From CAZPXH01 sp964591085 (GTDB lineage Bacteria > Spirochaetota > Spirochaetia > DSM-27196 > CAZPXH01): a stretch of DNA of 64,000 nucleotides. Location of the stretch: positions 124,001-188,000 of the forward strand of contig CAZPXH010000001.1 in the NCBI GenBank assembly GCA_964591085.1, given 5' to 3'. Made by a program: the position numbers and the translations under genes. Position 1 is the first letter of the stretch. The number at the start of each line of letters is the position of its first letter. Positions 8,539 to 17,284 of this stretch are shown here, in pieces. The notes beneath the pieces were generated by a model, which saw only the letters and a list, made by a program, of their open reading frames with translations, had not been told where the DNA came from and did no database searches.

Positions 8539-9363
8539 ATGAAGCGGGGTGACAACAATCGCGTTGGTGCGCGGCGACGGGTAGCGCTGGTGGGCTTGCT
8601 TCCGCTGCTCACGCTATCCGGCTGCGCGAGCTTTGCGCCCGCGTCGGATCTGGAGCATTTCCGCTACGGTGGTTCGCTGGAGTCCTCTCCTGCAGAAGTA
8701 GTCCTTGAGGCTGGCTACTCAGCCGAGTCCGGGCTCAACTACCTCTTCACCCACCCGGGTACCGGATCACGGCCGCTCATTGTGTTTCTTCACAGCCTGG
8801 AAGAACGTGGAGACCTGCTTGCACCACTGCTGAAAAACGACTCCGGCCAAGGTATTGGCCTCACTCAGATAGCACTTGAGGCCGAGGCGGACCATCCCCT
8901 CACAGATTACGCTACCCTGAGTCCGCTCTGTCCGGAAGGCACCTTCTGGTACCTGCTCCATGACAACCTGCTCACGCTTATTGAAGAAATCGCGTCTCGT
9001 CCGGAGGTGAACGGAAACCGAATCATCCTCACCGGGGTGAGCATGGGAGGGATGGGCGTCTGGTCACTTGGCATGCGGGCGCCGGAGCGTTTCACGGCTC
9101 TTGTCCCGATTTCCGGTGCCGTCTACAGCCCCCCAATGCGTCGGCGCTTTGCCGAGCTTGCCGGCACGCCGATGTGGGTGTTCCACGACCGCAACGATCC
9201 CTCCATCGGCCTTGAACGCGAGAGCTGGGCGGTCCAGCGGGTCCGCGATGCAGGGGGAAGGGTTCGCTTCACAATCACCGAGACCGGCCGGCACTACATT
9301 CACCAGAGCATCTACCGCGATCCCGCGCTCTACGCGTGGCTTGATACACTCCCAGACCATTGA
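8539..9363 (+). CDS. Alpha/beta-hydrolase lipoprotein (esterase / PHB-depolymerase-like)
   Basis: 274 aa. It starts at the ATG that precedes a lipoprotein signal peptide with lipobox LSGC. The hydrolase fold shows LIVFLHSLEERGD (oxyanion loop), the nucleophile elbow GVSMGGMGVW, an acid in FHDRNDPSIG and the catalytic His in GRHYIHQSI. It is related to the phospholipase/carboxylesterase and dienelactone-type hydrolases that sit on the envelope and cut esters or short polyesters. It diverges from the damaged oxidoreductase and appears to be monocistronic. Substrate unknown. Confidence 0.8.
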   Translation: MKRGDNNRVGARRRVALVGLLPLLTLSGCASFAPASDLEHFRYGGSLESSPAEVVLEAGYSAESGLNYLFTHPGTGSRPLIVFLHSLEERGDLLAPLLKNDSGQGIGLTQIALEAEADHPLTDYATLSPLCPEGTFWYLLHDNLLTLIEEIASRPEVNGNRIILTGVSMGGMGVWSLGMRAPERFTALVPISGAVYSPPMRRRFAELAGTPMWVFHDRNDPSIGLERESWAVQRVRDAGGRVRFTITETGRHYIHQSIYRDPALYAWLDTLPDH

Positions 9364-9453
9364 GTGGCAAAAGCCTGAGGAGCGCCACCGCGTGATAGGC
9401 CTCACCGGCTCCGCGACTCAGAGTCACGGAACGGGTGGGTAGGCAAGGAACTG

Positions 9454-10137
9454 CTACATCGTGTCTATGTAGATAATCAGATCGTCAGATCGCCACTTGA
9501 GGACATCAAAGAGCATCCATCGGCCATCAAACTCAAAGTTCGCGACCCATCCCAGGGCATGGGCCGTTGCAGCATCCGCAACCACCGTGGGCAGTAGCTC
9601 AAAGTACAGGTTCTCCAGGAAAGCCTCGGGTACGCCTTCTCCCATTACGGGATCAACACCCGCCTCTTCAAACAGGCCATAACGAATTGCAACCCGGATT
9701 GGCCCTTGCCCGGCGCCCACAAGCTCTCTGCCGAGCTCTCCTGCCTCTCGATTGGCGTAGTTTGCTCGGATCACCTCATCGCCGAGGATGTTTCGCACGT
9801 AGATGTCGAGGTTGGTGATCGGCACCAGACTGTCCAATGACACCTCGGGGTTGCTTCCCTGCAGGAGGATCCTGCCGCTTGGCGGCGGGAACATCCCCAC
9901 CAGGATCTCGGTAACAATGTCTTCTGCTTCAACCCGCTCTCGGTCAATTGCGACACGGACACCCCTGCCTTCCGTAAGGACCCGAACGTCCAGCCCCGTC
10001 CGGTCCGCCTCCTGCATCTCTGCTGAAGCGTCGCCTGCGTGATCGGCTTCTGGCTGTCCCTCCGCGACGCCAAGAACCGCCACCACTGCGAGCAGAACGA
10101 GGATCAGCCCTCCCCGAATGCCCTTTCTCGTACCCAT
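9454..10137 (-). CDS. Exported protein of unknown function
   Basis: 227 aa with a signal-peptide-like N-terminus (GGLILVLLAVVAVLGVAEG) and an acidic mature part rich in short beta-strands. A good ribosome-binding site (GGAAGGG) lies before the ATG. I recognise no family. The C-terminus (VLKWRSDDLIIYIDTM) is hydrophobic and aromatic. It lies 23 nt downstream of the large cyclase-NB-ARC gene on the same strand and is probably its operon partner. Confidence 0.6.
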   Translation of the reverse strand: MGTRKGIRGGLILVLLAVVAVLGVAEGQPEADHAGDASAEMQEADRTGLDVRVLTEGRGVRVAIDRERVEAEDIVTEILVGMFPPPSGRILLQGSNPEVSLDSLVPITNLDIYVRNILGDEVIRANYANREAGELGRELVGAGQGPIRVAIRYGLFEEAGVDPVMGEGVPEAFLENLYFELLPTVVADAATAHALGWVANFEFDGRWMLFDVLKWRSDDLIIYIDTM

Positions 10138-10160
10138 GACATCCCTTCCTTTCCCGGTCC

Positions 10161-12935
10161 TTAGGCGGAGCCGGACTGCGTGATTGCGAGCCCCCTGCGG
10201 GCTCGATCAAGCTCCTCAGTGTCCCCGGTCTCTGCAAGCAATGGAATTGCGCGGTCGTAGTCCTCCGCCGCTTTCTGTCGTTCTCCGCTTGCGAGGTATG
10301 CATCTGCGCGCACCCGAAGCAGATACGCATCCTCCGGGGAATCCATTTCCTGCGCTGCGGATTGAAACGCAGAGTGGACGGTTTGGAGTGCGTCTGTTGG
10401 CCGCTGCAGTGCAACCATGCACTCAGCACGGAGACCGGTAGCGAGTCTTTGCATTCTTGGGTTGGCGCAATCGTGGGCGAGGGTTTGCAAGTGATCGGCA
10501 CGAAGCATGGCAGCCTCCGGTTCACCAAGAGACAGCTGACACATCGCAAGGTTGGCGAGTGCTTGAAGCAGAATCATGACATCCCCCTCCGATGTCAGAA
10601 CACCAACTGCAGTTTCGTAGAAGGTCCGCGCCAGGTCGTACTCATGCCGAAGGTAGTGGACCAGGCCGAGATTGCACCTTGCCATGGCCGTCCCTCGTTC
10701 ATCGGCGGCCAACTGGAACTGCTTCTCAGCGCTTTGATTATGCTGCAGGCACTCGTTCAGGTTGCCATTCATCATGGCCACCCGGCCAAGCCCGATATGC
10801 GCGTGCCCCAGCATCCACGCGCTGTTCCGTTTCCCAGCCTCGGTCAACAGCTCTGCGTAGATGGCCGGCGCCGCCGGATCCCGGCGCCGGGTAGCAATGC
10901 GGGCGCGGAGCGCAAAGTAATCCAGGTCCGAGGCGTCTTCGGTAGGACGCACCAATTCCTTGACTGAGACGAGCGAAGCGCTCGCTTGGTCCAGGAGTCC
11001 GGATTCAATGGCGGTGTGCGCCTTGCGGCAGGCGATGCCTATCGCCAGATCCGGGTCAAGGGACTCGATATCCAATTCAGCCAGGTTTCGGCTTGCCTGG
11101 TTTGCCCTTCCTTTGGTGATGAGAACCTGGGAAAAGTTGCGGACCAGCACCGCCGCCTGCGTGGTTTGGCCTGACTCAAGGAACCAGCGAAAGGCTTTTT
11201 GGAGGTTCTCCATCTCTGCCCATCCCGCCCGGAGCTGCTCAGCGTTCAGGGGTGTGTCAAAGCCGGGAAAGAGCGCCTTGCTCAACTCCAGAAAGTGGTT
11301 GGCGTGGGCATCGTGTGCTGTGATGCGGAGTTCTGACTTGTCCAGTCGTTCGCGTACGTACTCCTGAATGCTCGCAAGCATTCCAAACACCGGCTGCTCT
11401 TCGTCCAGCGGTGTACGGAGGACCAGGCTCTGCTCCACCAAGTTCTGAAGCGCATTCAGGCAGTGCATAAGCGAAAAGCCGAGGGTACCAAGGACTGCCT
11501 CAGCAGCAGAGAGCCGAATGAGCCCATCAAACGCGCCAAGAGCCAGGAAGGCCCGTGCACTCTGTTCGTCCAGAAGGTCAAAGCTCCAGTCAATGGTGCG
11601 TCGTAGCGTTCGCTGTCTTGGAGGAAGATCCCGACTGCCACCGCTCAACAGTTCCAGCCGCTCTCCGAGTCTCTTGAGCAACTCTTCCGGCTGGAGCAGT
11701 CGTGTGCGGTTGGCGGCCAGCTCAATTGCCAGTGGAATCCCATCTAATTGGCTGCAGATCTCTGCCACCGCAGGAGCGTTGTAGTTGTTCACCTGAAAGC
11801 CAGAATCCGCGGCTTCGGCGCGCTCAATGAAGAGCCGCACCGAGTCGTATGCGGTCAAGTGTTCGTGGTCCAGCTGCAGGTCCTTGGGCGGGCTTGGGAG
11901 CGGATCGAGTTCCAGAATCCGCTCGCCGCGGAGCCGGAGTGCAATCCTGGAGGTAATCAGGTAGACCGCGTTGGCGCTCTTTGCCGCAAGACTGGAAACG
12001 ACATCTGCGTGTTCAACTACCTGCTCAAAATTGTCCAGGACAAGGAGCAGCTGCTTGTCTTCAATCCAGGTGGCGATCTGGTCCGCGCTCACCGCGTTCG
12101 TGGCAGCTGACATCGGAAGTGCCTCAGCGATGGTTTTCAGTAGGTCCGATTCGTCCCACACGCCGCTGAGATCCACAAACCAGACGCCGTCCGGAAAGAC
12201 CTCAATCACTTCAACGGCTACCTGAAGTGCCAGTCGGGTCTTTCCCATACCGCCGGGGCCAACAACAGAAACAATTCGGTATCCCGGATCCCTCAGTTGG
12301 GATGCGAGCTTTGCAAGCACATCACCGCGTCCAATGAACGGTGTGGTTTGCACCGGCAGGTTGTGCAGGTGCCGGTTCAGAGACCTTGGAGCGGGAAACT
12401 CAACAGTCGGGAGTTCCGGAGCATTGACCTGATAGAGCTTGTCCGGTCTGCTGAGATCCTTCAGTCGGTGCTCTCCGAGCTCGGAGAACTGTATTGTCGG
12501 TTCCAGGCGGTCACGGGCAAGCTGGTAGGCAACTTCGGAAACGACAATCTGCTCTCCGTGGGCAGCGGCTTCTATCCGTGCCACCCGGTTGACGGTTTGC
12601 CCGTAGTAGTCGCCGTCGCGTTCGTGGGTATCTCCGGTGTGAATCCCGATTCTCACCTTCAGGGCCCATGGCAGATCCCACGTCTCGGCAGATATGCTCT
12701 TCTGGATGTCAATTGCGGCAAGGACTGCGTCTGCCGCGCGCTGGAACACGACACAGAACTGGTCGCCGACAGTTTTGAAGGTGAAGCCAAGGTGTTTTGT
12801 GACGATTTCGTGGATCAGCTTGTCGTGTCGGAGCAGGGCCACTTCCATACGCAGCGGATCTTCGTCCCACAGGCGCGTTGACCCCTGTATGTCGCTGAAG
12901 AGAAAGGTTACGGTACCGCTCGGTTGCCCTCTCAC
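10161..12935 (-). CDS. Class III nucleotide cyclase - NB-ARC/AAA ATPase - TPR fusion regulator
   Basis: 924 aa in three parts. Residues ~1-180 form a class III adenylate/guanylate cyclase catalytic domain (FLFSDIQGSTRLWD with the metal-binding Asp; KVRIGIHTGD). Next is a STAND/NB-ARC-type ATPase with Walker A GPGGMGKTRLALQ and Walker B-like LLLVLDNFEQ. The C-terminal ~350 residues are TPR-like helical repeats (for example YDLARTFYETAVGVL). This architecture is best known from Actinobacteria, Chloroflexi and some Proteobacteria. In such proteins the STAND module acts as a ligand-gated switch for the output domain, so cAMP or cGMP signalling is inferred. It starts with GTG; no clear Shine-Dalgarno is visible. 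Confidence 0.85.
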   Translation of the reverse strand: MRGQPSGTVTFLFSDIQGSTRLWDEDPLRMEVALLRHDKLIHEIVTKHLGFTFKTVGDQFCVVFQRAADAVLAAIDIQKSISAETWDLPWALKVRIGIHTGDTHERDGDYYGQTVNRVARIEAAAHGEQIVVSEVAYQLARDRLEPTIQFSELGEHRLKDLSRPDKLYQVNAPELPTVEFPAPRSLNRHLHNLPVQTTPFIGRGDVLAKLASQLRDPGYRIVSVVGPGGMGKTRLALQVAVEVIEVFPDGVWFVDLSGVWDESDLLKTIAEALPMSAATNAVSADQIATWIEDKQLLLVLDNFEQVVEHADVVSSLAAKSANAVYLITSRIALRLRGERILELDPLPSPPKDLQLDHEHLTAYDSVRLFIERAEAADSGFQVNNYNAPAVAEICSQLDGIPLAIELAANRTRLLQPEELLKRLGERLELLSGGSRDLPPRQRTLRRTIDWSFDLLDEQSARAFLALGAFDGLIRLSAAEAVLGTLGFSLMHCLNALQNLVEQSLVLRTPLDEEQPVFGMLASIQEYVRERLDKSELRITAHDAHANHFLELSKALFPGFDTPLNAEQLRAGWAEMENLQKAFRWFLESGQTTQAAVLVRNFSQVLITKGRANQASRNLAELDIESLDPDLAIGIACRKAHTAIESGLLDQASASLVSVKELVRPTEDASDLDYFALRARIATRRRDPAAPAIYAELLTEAGKRNSAWMLGHAHIGLGRVAMMNGNLNECLQHNQSAEKQFQLAADERGTAMARCNLGLVHYLRHEYDLARTFYETAVGVLTSEGDVMILLQALANLAMCQLSLGEPEAAMLRADHLQTLAHDCANPRMQRLATGLRAECMVALQRPTDALQTVHSAFQSAAQEMDSPEDAYLLRVRADAYLASGERQKAAEDYDRAIPLLAETGDTEELDRARRGLAITQSGSA

Positions 12936-13039
12936 GACTATCTTCGCCGCTTTGAATCATCCCTTTCTTTGTAGGAATCTGCAAGGATCGGCGGCGCGAG
13001 TACAGAGGAATGCCATCTTCTTCTGCCAGAAATCCGTAG

Positions 13040-13045
13040 TAGACT
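13040..13045 (+). promoter_or_regulatory. Leaderless-type -10 box TAGACT for the zinc-ribbon gene
   Basis: Six nucleotides separate the box from the GTG at 13052; no Shine-Dalgarno. Confidence 0.5.
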
Positions 13046-13051
13046 ACCGGT

Positions 13052-13405
13052 GTGTCTCACCGTGCGCCAGGAGATTCACCCAACGGGCAAGGCATTGATC
13101 GAGAGCTCGCATGCCTCCGATGCGACACACAGATGGAGTGCCGGGGGGTCGGCTTCCTGACCAGCGGGTCAGTGTTGAACGTTGTGGACCGCCGGATTAG
13201 CTCAGAGGCCGCTGGACAGAAACTGGACCTTTGGACCTGTCCGAACTGTGGTCATGCCGAGCTGTTTCTTCACGACGGAGGAAAGGACGAGCCGAGGGCT
13301 GATCGGGGAGAGTCACTCACGGAGCGGATTCGTCGGAACTCCGGGCGCGTTGGAGATACCTACAGCCAACTCGGGAAGATCCTCCGCCGAGGCAGGGACA
13401 GCTAA
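13052..13405 (+). CDS. Small zinc-ribbon protein of unknown function
   Basis: 117 aa. Two Cys pairs, ACLRCDTQMEC near residue 20 and TCPNCGHAELF near residue 62, look like a zinc ribbon. The rest is hydrophilic. The GTG start is supported by TAGACT at 13040-13045, six nucleotides upstream, a leaderless-type arrangement. It may bind zinc or nucleic acid; no specific role can be assigned. Confidence 0.6.
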   Translation: MSHRAPGDSPNGQGIDRELACLRCDTQMECRGVGFLTSGSVLNVVDRRISSEAAGQKLDLWTCPNCGHAELFLHDGGKDEPRADRGESLTERIRRNSGRVGDTYSQLGKILRRGRDS

Positions 13406-13490
13406 TCATTCCTGTACGGCTGTGGTAACCGAGTTGCCCGTCTTGCCGTCACTGCGCTCTTGTGCGCGACGCGTGCGCTGTGTGCCGAGG

Positions 13491-13886
13491 TCACACAGAA
13501 GACCGTGAGCAGCACAATCGCGAGGACGCTGAGCACGCGGACAGGGGCACGGACTGGAACCTTGCAAACAACGCGCGTGAGACACTTGCAGTGGCAGTTT
13601 GCGCAAACTCAATCCCCTCCCGCAGCGAGAGGTGCATCGCCGTGCCACCAAACACTTGCTTCCAGGGGATGTAAATGAAGTCCGCCCCCTGCTCCTTTGC
13701 CACGCGGGTAATCTCCAGCGACGGCGAGCCGGCGCGTACTTCTGGCTCTACTGTTGCCACTTCCTCTGTGCGGTCACTCCGGCCGGCGAGCCTCTGCGAG
13801 ATCTGATTCGATAGATCAGCAACTCTGGTCTGCGGTCCATCTGAAATCACGTCGCATACAACGTGAAGCAGCGCAGTTCTGAACAT
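13491..13886 (-). CDS. Divergent universal-stress-protein-like protein, possibly frameshifted at its C-terminus
   Basis: 131 aa. The pattern ALLHVV near the start, EVRAGSPSLEITRVAKEQGADFIYI in the middle and a final amphipathic helix resembles the UspA fold, but the usual G-x2-G-x9-G-S/T ATP motif is poorly kept. A strong GAGGAGG precedes the ATG, which supports a real start. After LFARFQ the sequence becomes Ser/Cys-rich, whereas the neighbouring frame offers VPVRAPVRVLSVLAIVLL, which looks more like a genuine ending. A +1 frameshift near 13560 is therefore possible. Assignment is tentative. Confidence 0.42.
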   Translation of the reverse strand: MFRTALLHVVCDVISDGPQTRVADLSNQISQRLAGRSDRTEEVATVEPEVRAGSPSLEITRVAKEQGADFIYIPWKQVFGGTAMHLSLREGIEFAQTATASVSRALFARFQSVPLSACSASSRLCCSRSSV

Positions 13887-13963
13887 CCAGACCTCCTCGT
13901 TTCACCCGACCCGTTGGTCCAGCGGAGGAAGGGAAAGGCCGGCCCCACGGGGCCGCTTGCTGC

Positions 13964-14326
13964 TCAGCTCTCGGAATCGGATTTGGAACTACCAACCACC
14001 AGGGGCATGGGGTCAGCGCTGCCCCATTCACCGATCCATTCGATCAACTGGGTAAGGACCGGCTCCAGGGCGCATCCCTTGTCCGTGAGCTGGTACATGA
14101 CCTTCACGGGAGTCTCCGGAATCACGGTGCGCGTGAGGATTCCTTCAGCCTCCAGCTCGCGCAACCGTTCGGAGAGCATGCGATCGCTGATGCCGGGGAT
14201 TGCGTCCTTGAGGCCGGTGAACTGGCAGATTCCAGCCAGAAGTGCGCGAATGATGACGGCAGTCCATCGCCGTCCAATGAGTTCCACGTGGCGTTGATAC
14301 TGGGTGCAGAACCGATAGTCACTCAC
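13964..14326 (-). CDS. HxlR-family winged-helix transcription regulator
   Basis: 120 aa. It carries the conserved N-terminal Cys (RFCTQYQRHVELIGRRWT), the winged-helix core with recognition helix ISDRMLSERLRELEAEGIL and the wing TPVKVMYQLTDKG. HxlR proteins such as YodB and QorR sense quinones, aldehydes or thiol stress through this Cys and repress neighbouring reductase genes. I chose the GTG at 14326 because it places the Cys at the usual distance from the N-terminus and because GATACT (14335-14340) lies 8 nt upstream. It is divergent from the FMN reductase it probably controls. Confidence 0.9.
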   Translation of the reverse strand: MSDYRFCTQYQRHVELIGRRWTAVIIRALLAGICQFTGLKDAIPGISDRMLSERLRELEAEGILTRTVIPETPVKVMYQLTDKGCALEPVLTQLIEWIGEWGSADPMPLVVGSSKSDSES

Positions 14327-14409
14327 CAGGCGTAAGTATCGTACCGAAATGGTGCAATTCCAAGTTTGCGTCCGGCGGCGGATCTTGATGGACAGATTGG
14401 GCAATGCGC

Positions 14410-14454
14410 TTGATTCTTCTGCTACCACTTCGTAACTTACTTACCAGAAGTAAG
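14410..14454. promoter_or_regulatory. Promoter and HxlR-type operator of the FMN reductase gene
   Basis: TTGATT (14410-14415), a 17-nt spacer and TAACTT (14433-14438) form a plausible plus-strand promoter. A perfect inverted repeat CTTACTT-ACCAG-AAGTAAG (14436-14454) overlaps the -10 box. This resembles the TTACTnnnnAGTAA-type sites bound by HxlR-family regulators, so binding would block RNA polymerase. Confidence 0.78.
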
Positions 14455-14512
14455 AAAGCTGCGGGCGGCGGAATGCCTGACCGCAGCACAGCACGTATGA
14501 AAGGAGCATGCT

Positions 14513-15088
14513 ATGGCAACACCGCGCATTGGTGTGATCGTTGGAACTGTCCGGGAGGGACGCTTCTCGGAAAAGGCCGCAGAGTGGCTTACCGGCCAAC
14601 TGGCCGGCAGGACGGACCTTGAGTTTGAAACGGTGGATCTCCGGGACTATCCGCTACCACTGTTCGCCGAGCCGATGGCGCCGTCCATGAAGCCATCCGA
14701 CAACGAGGTATCCCTGCGCTTTCAGAAGAAGATCGGTGAGCTTGACGGCTTCATCTTTGTGACCGGTGAGTACAACAACAGTGTGCCCGGTGTACTGAAG
14801 AATGCAACGGACTACGTGTACGCGGAGTGGAACCGCAAGCCAGCAGCCTTCTTTGGCTACGGTGGGGCTGGCGGAACCCGTGCAGTGCAGCATCTGAAGC
14901 AGATCGCCGTAGAGCTGCAGATGGCTCCGGTTCGGCAGGGTGCCTACGTCTTTGGCGGCGACTTCTTTCCCATCATGATGGGCCAGAAGTCACTGGACGA
15001 TGTATACGGTCTGGCAGACAGCGTGAAGGACATGGCAGACAACCTGTCCTGGTTTGCCCGCGCGCTTAAAACGGCCCGAGAGGCCTGA
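14513..15088 (+). CDS. NADPH-dependent FMN reductase / quinone-reductase family flavoprotein
   Basis: 191 aa flavodoxin-like protein. N-terminal IGVIVGTVREGRFSEKAAEW is the phosphate-binding loop, and GFIFVTGEYNNSVPGVLKNA is the flavin-binding PEYN-type motif (here GEYN). Members reduce quinones, azo compounds, chromate or FMN in the cytoplasm using NAD(P)H. AGGAG upstream of the ATG is a good ribosome-binding site. Its position opposite an HxlR regulator suggests induction by electrophiles or quinones. Confidence 0.9.
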   Translation: MATPRIGVIVGTVREGRFSEKAAEWLTGQLAGRTDLEFETVDLRDYPLPLFAEPMAPSMKPSDNEVSLRFQKKIGELDGFIFVTGEYNNSVPGVLKNATDYVYAEWNRKPAAFFGYGGAGGTRAVQHLKQIAVELQMAPVRQGAYVFGGDFFPIMMGQKSLDDVYGLADSVKDMADNLSWFARALKTAREA

Positions 15089-15172
15089 CGGACGGTCTGA
15101 CAATCGTTTCTGCGGCGGCTGGCCACCATGCTTACCCGCCGCCATTTTTTCTGTTTCTCTCAATTCCTGCGA

Positions 15173-15514
15173 CTATCCCCGGAGGATGATGTCTTCGTCG
15201 TCCAGTCCGGCTTCCCCCACAAAAGTGTCAAAGGTCAGCTTCACCTCTGAGAGGTGCTCGTGGAGGCAGGTGAATCGGCAGCGGGTTGCTTGAGCAGCAG
15301 CGTCCACCGCGTCTTCAATTGGCTCCCGCGGAGCGGAAACCGGCCACAGCGCAGCGATAAGCCGGAGGTTGTACAGCAGGGCCTGACAGGTGGCAGAGCG
15401 GTAGCCACCCTGCATTCCCGGTGAATGGTCGGTATCCGAGAGCTCGCAGAGACTGAAGCTGGCAGAAATCAAATAGCGAATCACCGCAAGCCCGGTGATG
15501 TTTGGGGAGAGCAT
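15173..15514 (-). CDS. Hypothetical protein
   Basis: 113 aa with no recognised family. The C-terminal half (REPIEDAVDAAAQATRCRF, SEVKLTFDTFVGEAG) has a natural composition. The start is supported by TACCAT at 15521-15526, six nucleotides before the ATG, as seen for other first genes in this window. It contains several Cys residues. The 267 bp between this gene and 15782 hold no other gene I can support. Confidence 0.48.
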   Translation of the reverse strand: MLSPNITGLAVIRYLISASFSLCELSDTDHSPGMQGGYRSATCQALLYNLRLIAALWPVSAPREPIEDAVDAAAQATRCRFTCLHEHLSEVKLTFDTFVGEAGLDDEDIILRG

Positions 15515-15781
15515 CCAGGAATGGTAGCGATAGCTGACCGCTATCGCCCACGCTTCATTGATACACGCGTCCGGCAGATCGGCCCATGGTCCATTGCTAT
15601 CACTGCCTCAGCATGGGGTCTTGTATCTTGCCGAGCATCTTCATGCATCGGAGTGGATGAATATCCGTATCGTTGGTAAAAATAGGATTTTACGAATGCG
15701 AGAACTGGCCCTATCATGGTGGGCAATGCTGACGTGCCGATCTTCCGGACCGTCGGCGGCACGAGCCATAGGAGGAGCCGA

Positions 15782-17284
15782 ATGTTCGGCAGAAAAAAGC
15801 AGACACAGGCCGTTGAGTCCGGGAAGAGACCAAAGGACAGGCCGGTGTCTGGCGCACAAGGCGCAGGTGAATGGCGCGAGATCTACAACCCGGACGGGGA
15901 CCCCGCGGATATAGTTGCCTACGGTGCCGCAATGGCCGAAGGCCGCATCGCAGGGAAGTACCAGCTTTCCAACGTCAGGGTTCCCAACTCCGTGGTGATA
16001 CAGCGGAGCAAGGTTCCCGGGATAGTTGCCGGGGCTGATGTCTTGGTGGACCGGGAGGCTGCCGAAAAGCACGGGGTCACCGTGGTAAAGACACAGCGGG
16101 CCGGGCGAAACTCGGCCAGAACAGTGGGAACACTAACCCTCAGCGAGCTCATGATGAAGGCTCCGAGGAAGCTGCAAACTGCGGATACTCATCCGGACGA
16201 CCCCGCGGTCCTCATCTATACCTCCGGCACCACGGGGAATCCCAAGGGTGTCACGCTCACGCACCGGAACCTTCACTTCCAGAACACCACAATTGTGCAG
16301 TCCCTCATTGACTGCAGCCATGAGGACCGCGTCACCGGAGTGCTTCCGCTCTACCACGTGTTTGGTCTGTCCAACTCCCTGCTGACCGCTATGAGCGTAG
16401 GGGCCGCGATTGTTCTGGTACCGCACTACAGCCCGGTGAATCTCCTCCGGGCAATTCGGGACGAGCAGGCAACCATCCTGACCGCGGTTCCCTCCATGTA
16501 CATGCACCTGCTCTCCGTGGTGAAGCGGGAGAGGGAAGAGGTACCCCAGAGCCTGCGCTTCTGTGTCTCCGGGGGAGCGGCCTTGCCGCGGGTCATTGCC
16601 CGCAGGTTCTCGGAGACCTTCAACGCCACCATCCTGGAGGGCTACGGGCTCAGTGAGACGGCATCCAGCGTCTGCGCCAACGGCCAGAACGGGGTTTCCA
16701 AGGAAGGCAGCATCGGCCCGCCGGCTCACGGGGTTGAGATGCGCGTGGTGGACGAGGATGGCAACGAGTTGCCCAACGGCGAAGTTGGTGAAATTGCCAT
16801 CCGAAGCCAAACCGTGTTTGCCGGTTACTGGAATGATCCTGAGTCTACCCGGGAGGTTCTCAGCGATGATGGATGGTTCCGCACCGGTGACCTTGGGTAC
16901 CGGGATGAGGACGGGTTCTTGTTCATCACTGACCGCAAGAAGGACCTCATCATCACCGGTGGCTACAACGTCAGCCCACGAGAAGTGGAAGAGGTTTTGC
17001 TCACTCACCCGGACATTGCCGACTGTGCCATTGTCGGGATTGCACCGGACCGGGACACCAACACCAACGAGTCTATCAACGCATGGATCGTTGCGCGGGA
17101 GGGCTCGGGCCTGGATGAGCGCGCGGTGAACGAGTTCTGCACTTCAGAGCTTGCGCCTTACAAGCGGCCAAAGGTCATCCACCTGGTTGACACCCTGCCA
17201 AAGAGCGCAACCGGAAAGGTCCTGCGCACCGAGCTCCGTGGTGAATCAACGGACCGGCGGCTGGTGGAACGGGAGGACGACTGA
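15782..17284 (+). CDS. Chimera: lipoate-ligase-like N-terminus fused to acyl-CoA synthetase core
   Basis: 500 aa from the ATG behind a strong AGGAGG. Residues ~30-111 (WREIYNPDGDPADIVAYG, PNSVVIQRSKVPG, EKHGVTVVKTQRAGRNSA) look like the N-terminal half of a lipoate/biotin ligase-family protein. From ~113 onward it is an AMP-forming acyl-CoA synthetase without its usual first ~150 residues: P-loop YTSGTTGNPKG, then EGYGLSE, DGWFRTGDLG and the catalytic lysine region PKSATGKVLR. The switch falls at 16112-16130. The missing synthetase half lies in the next gene, which overlaps by 1 nt (TGATG). Whether it is active alone is doubtful; see findings. Confidence 0.8.
   Translation: MFGRKKQTQAVESGKRPKDRPVSGAQGAGEWREIYNPDGDPADIVAYGAAMAEGRIAGKYQLSNVRVPNSVVIQRSKVPGIVAGADVLVDREAAEKHGVTVVKTQRAGRNSARTVGTLTLSELMMKAPRKLQTADTHPDDPAVLIYTSGTTGNPKGVTLTHRNLHFQNTTIVQSLIDCSHEDRVTGVLPLYHVFGLSNSLLTAMSVGAAIVLVPHYSPVNLLRAIRDEQATILTAVPSMYMHLLSVVKREREEVPQSLRFCVSGGAALPRVIARRFSETFNATILEGYGLSETASSVCANGQNGVSKEGSIGPPAHGVEMRVVDEDGNELPNGEVGEIAIRSQTVFAGYWNDPESTREVLSDDGWFRTGDLGYRDEDGFLFITDRKKDLIITGGYNVSPREVEEVLLTHPDIADCAIVGIAPDRDTNTNESINAWIVAREGSGLDERAVNEFCTSELAPYKRPKVIHLVDTLPKSATGKVLRTELRGESTDRRLVEREDD

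Noticed and set aside
10161..12935. Novel anti-phage system based on the STAND ATPase
   Set aside because: STAND proteins can be defence factors, but no nuclease or toxin effector or defence neighbours are present, and the output domain is a cyclase.
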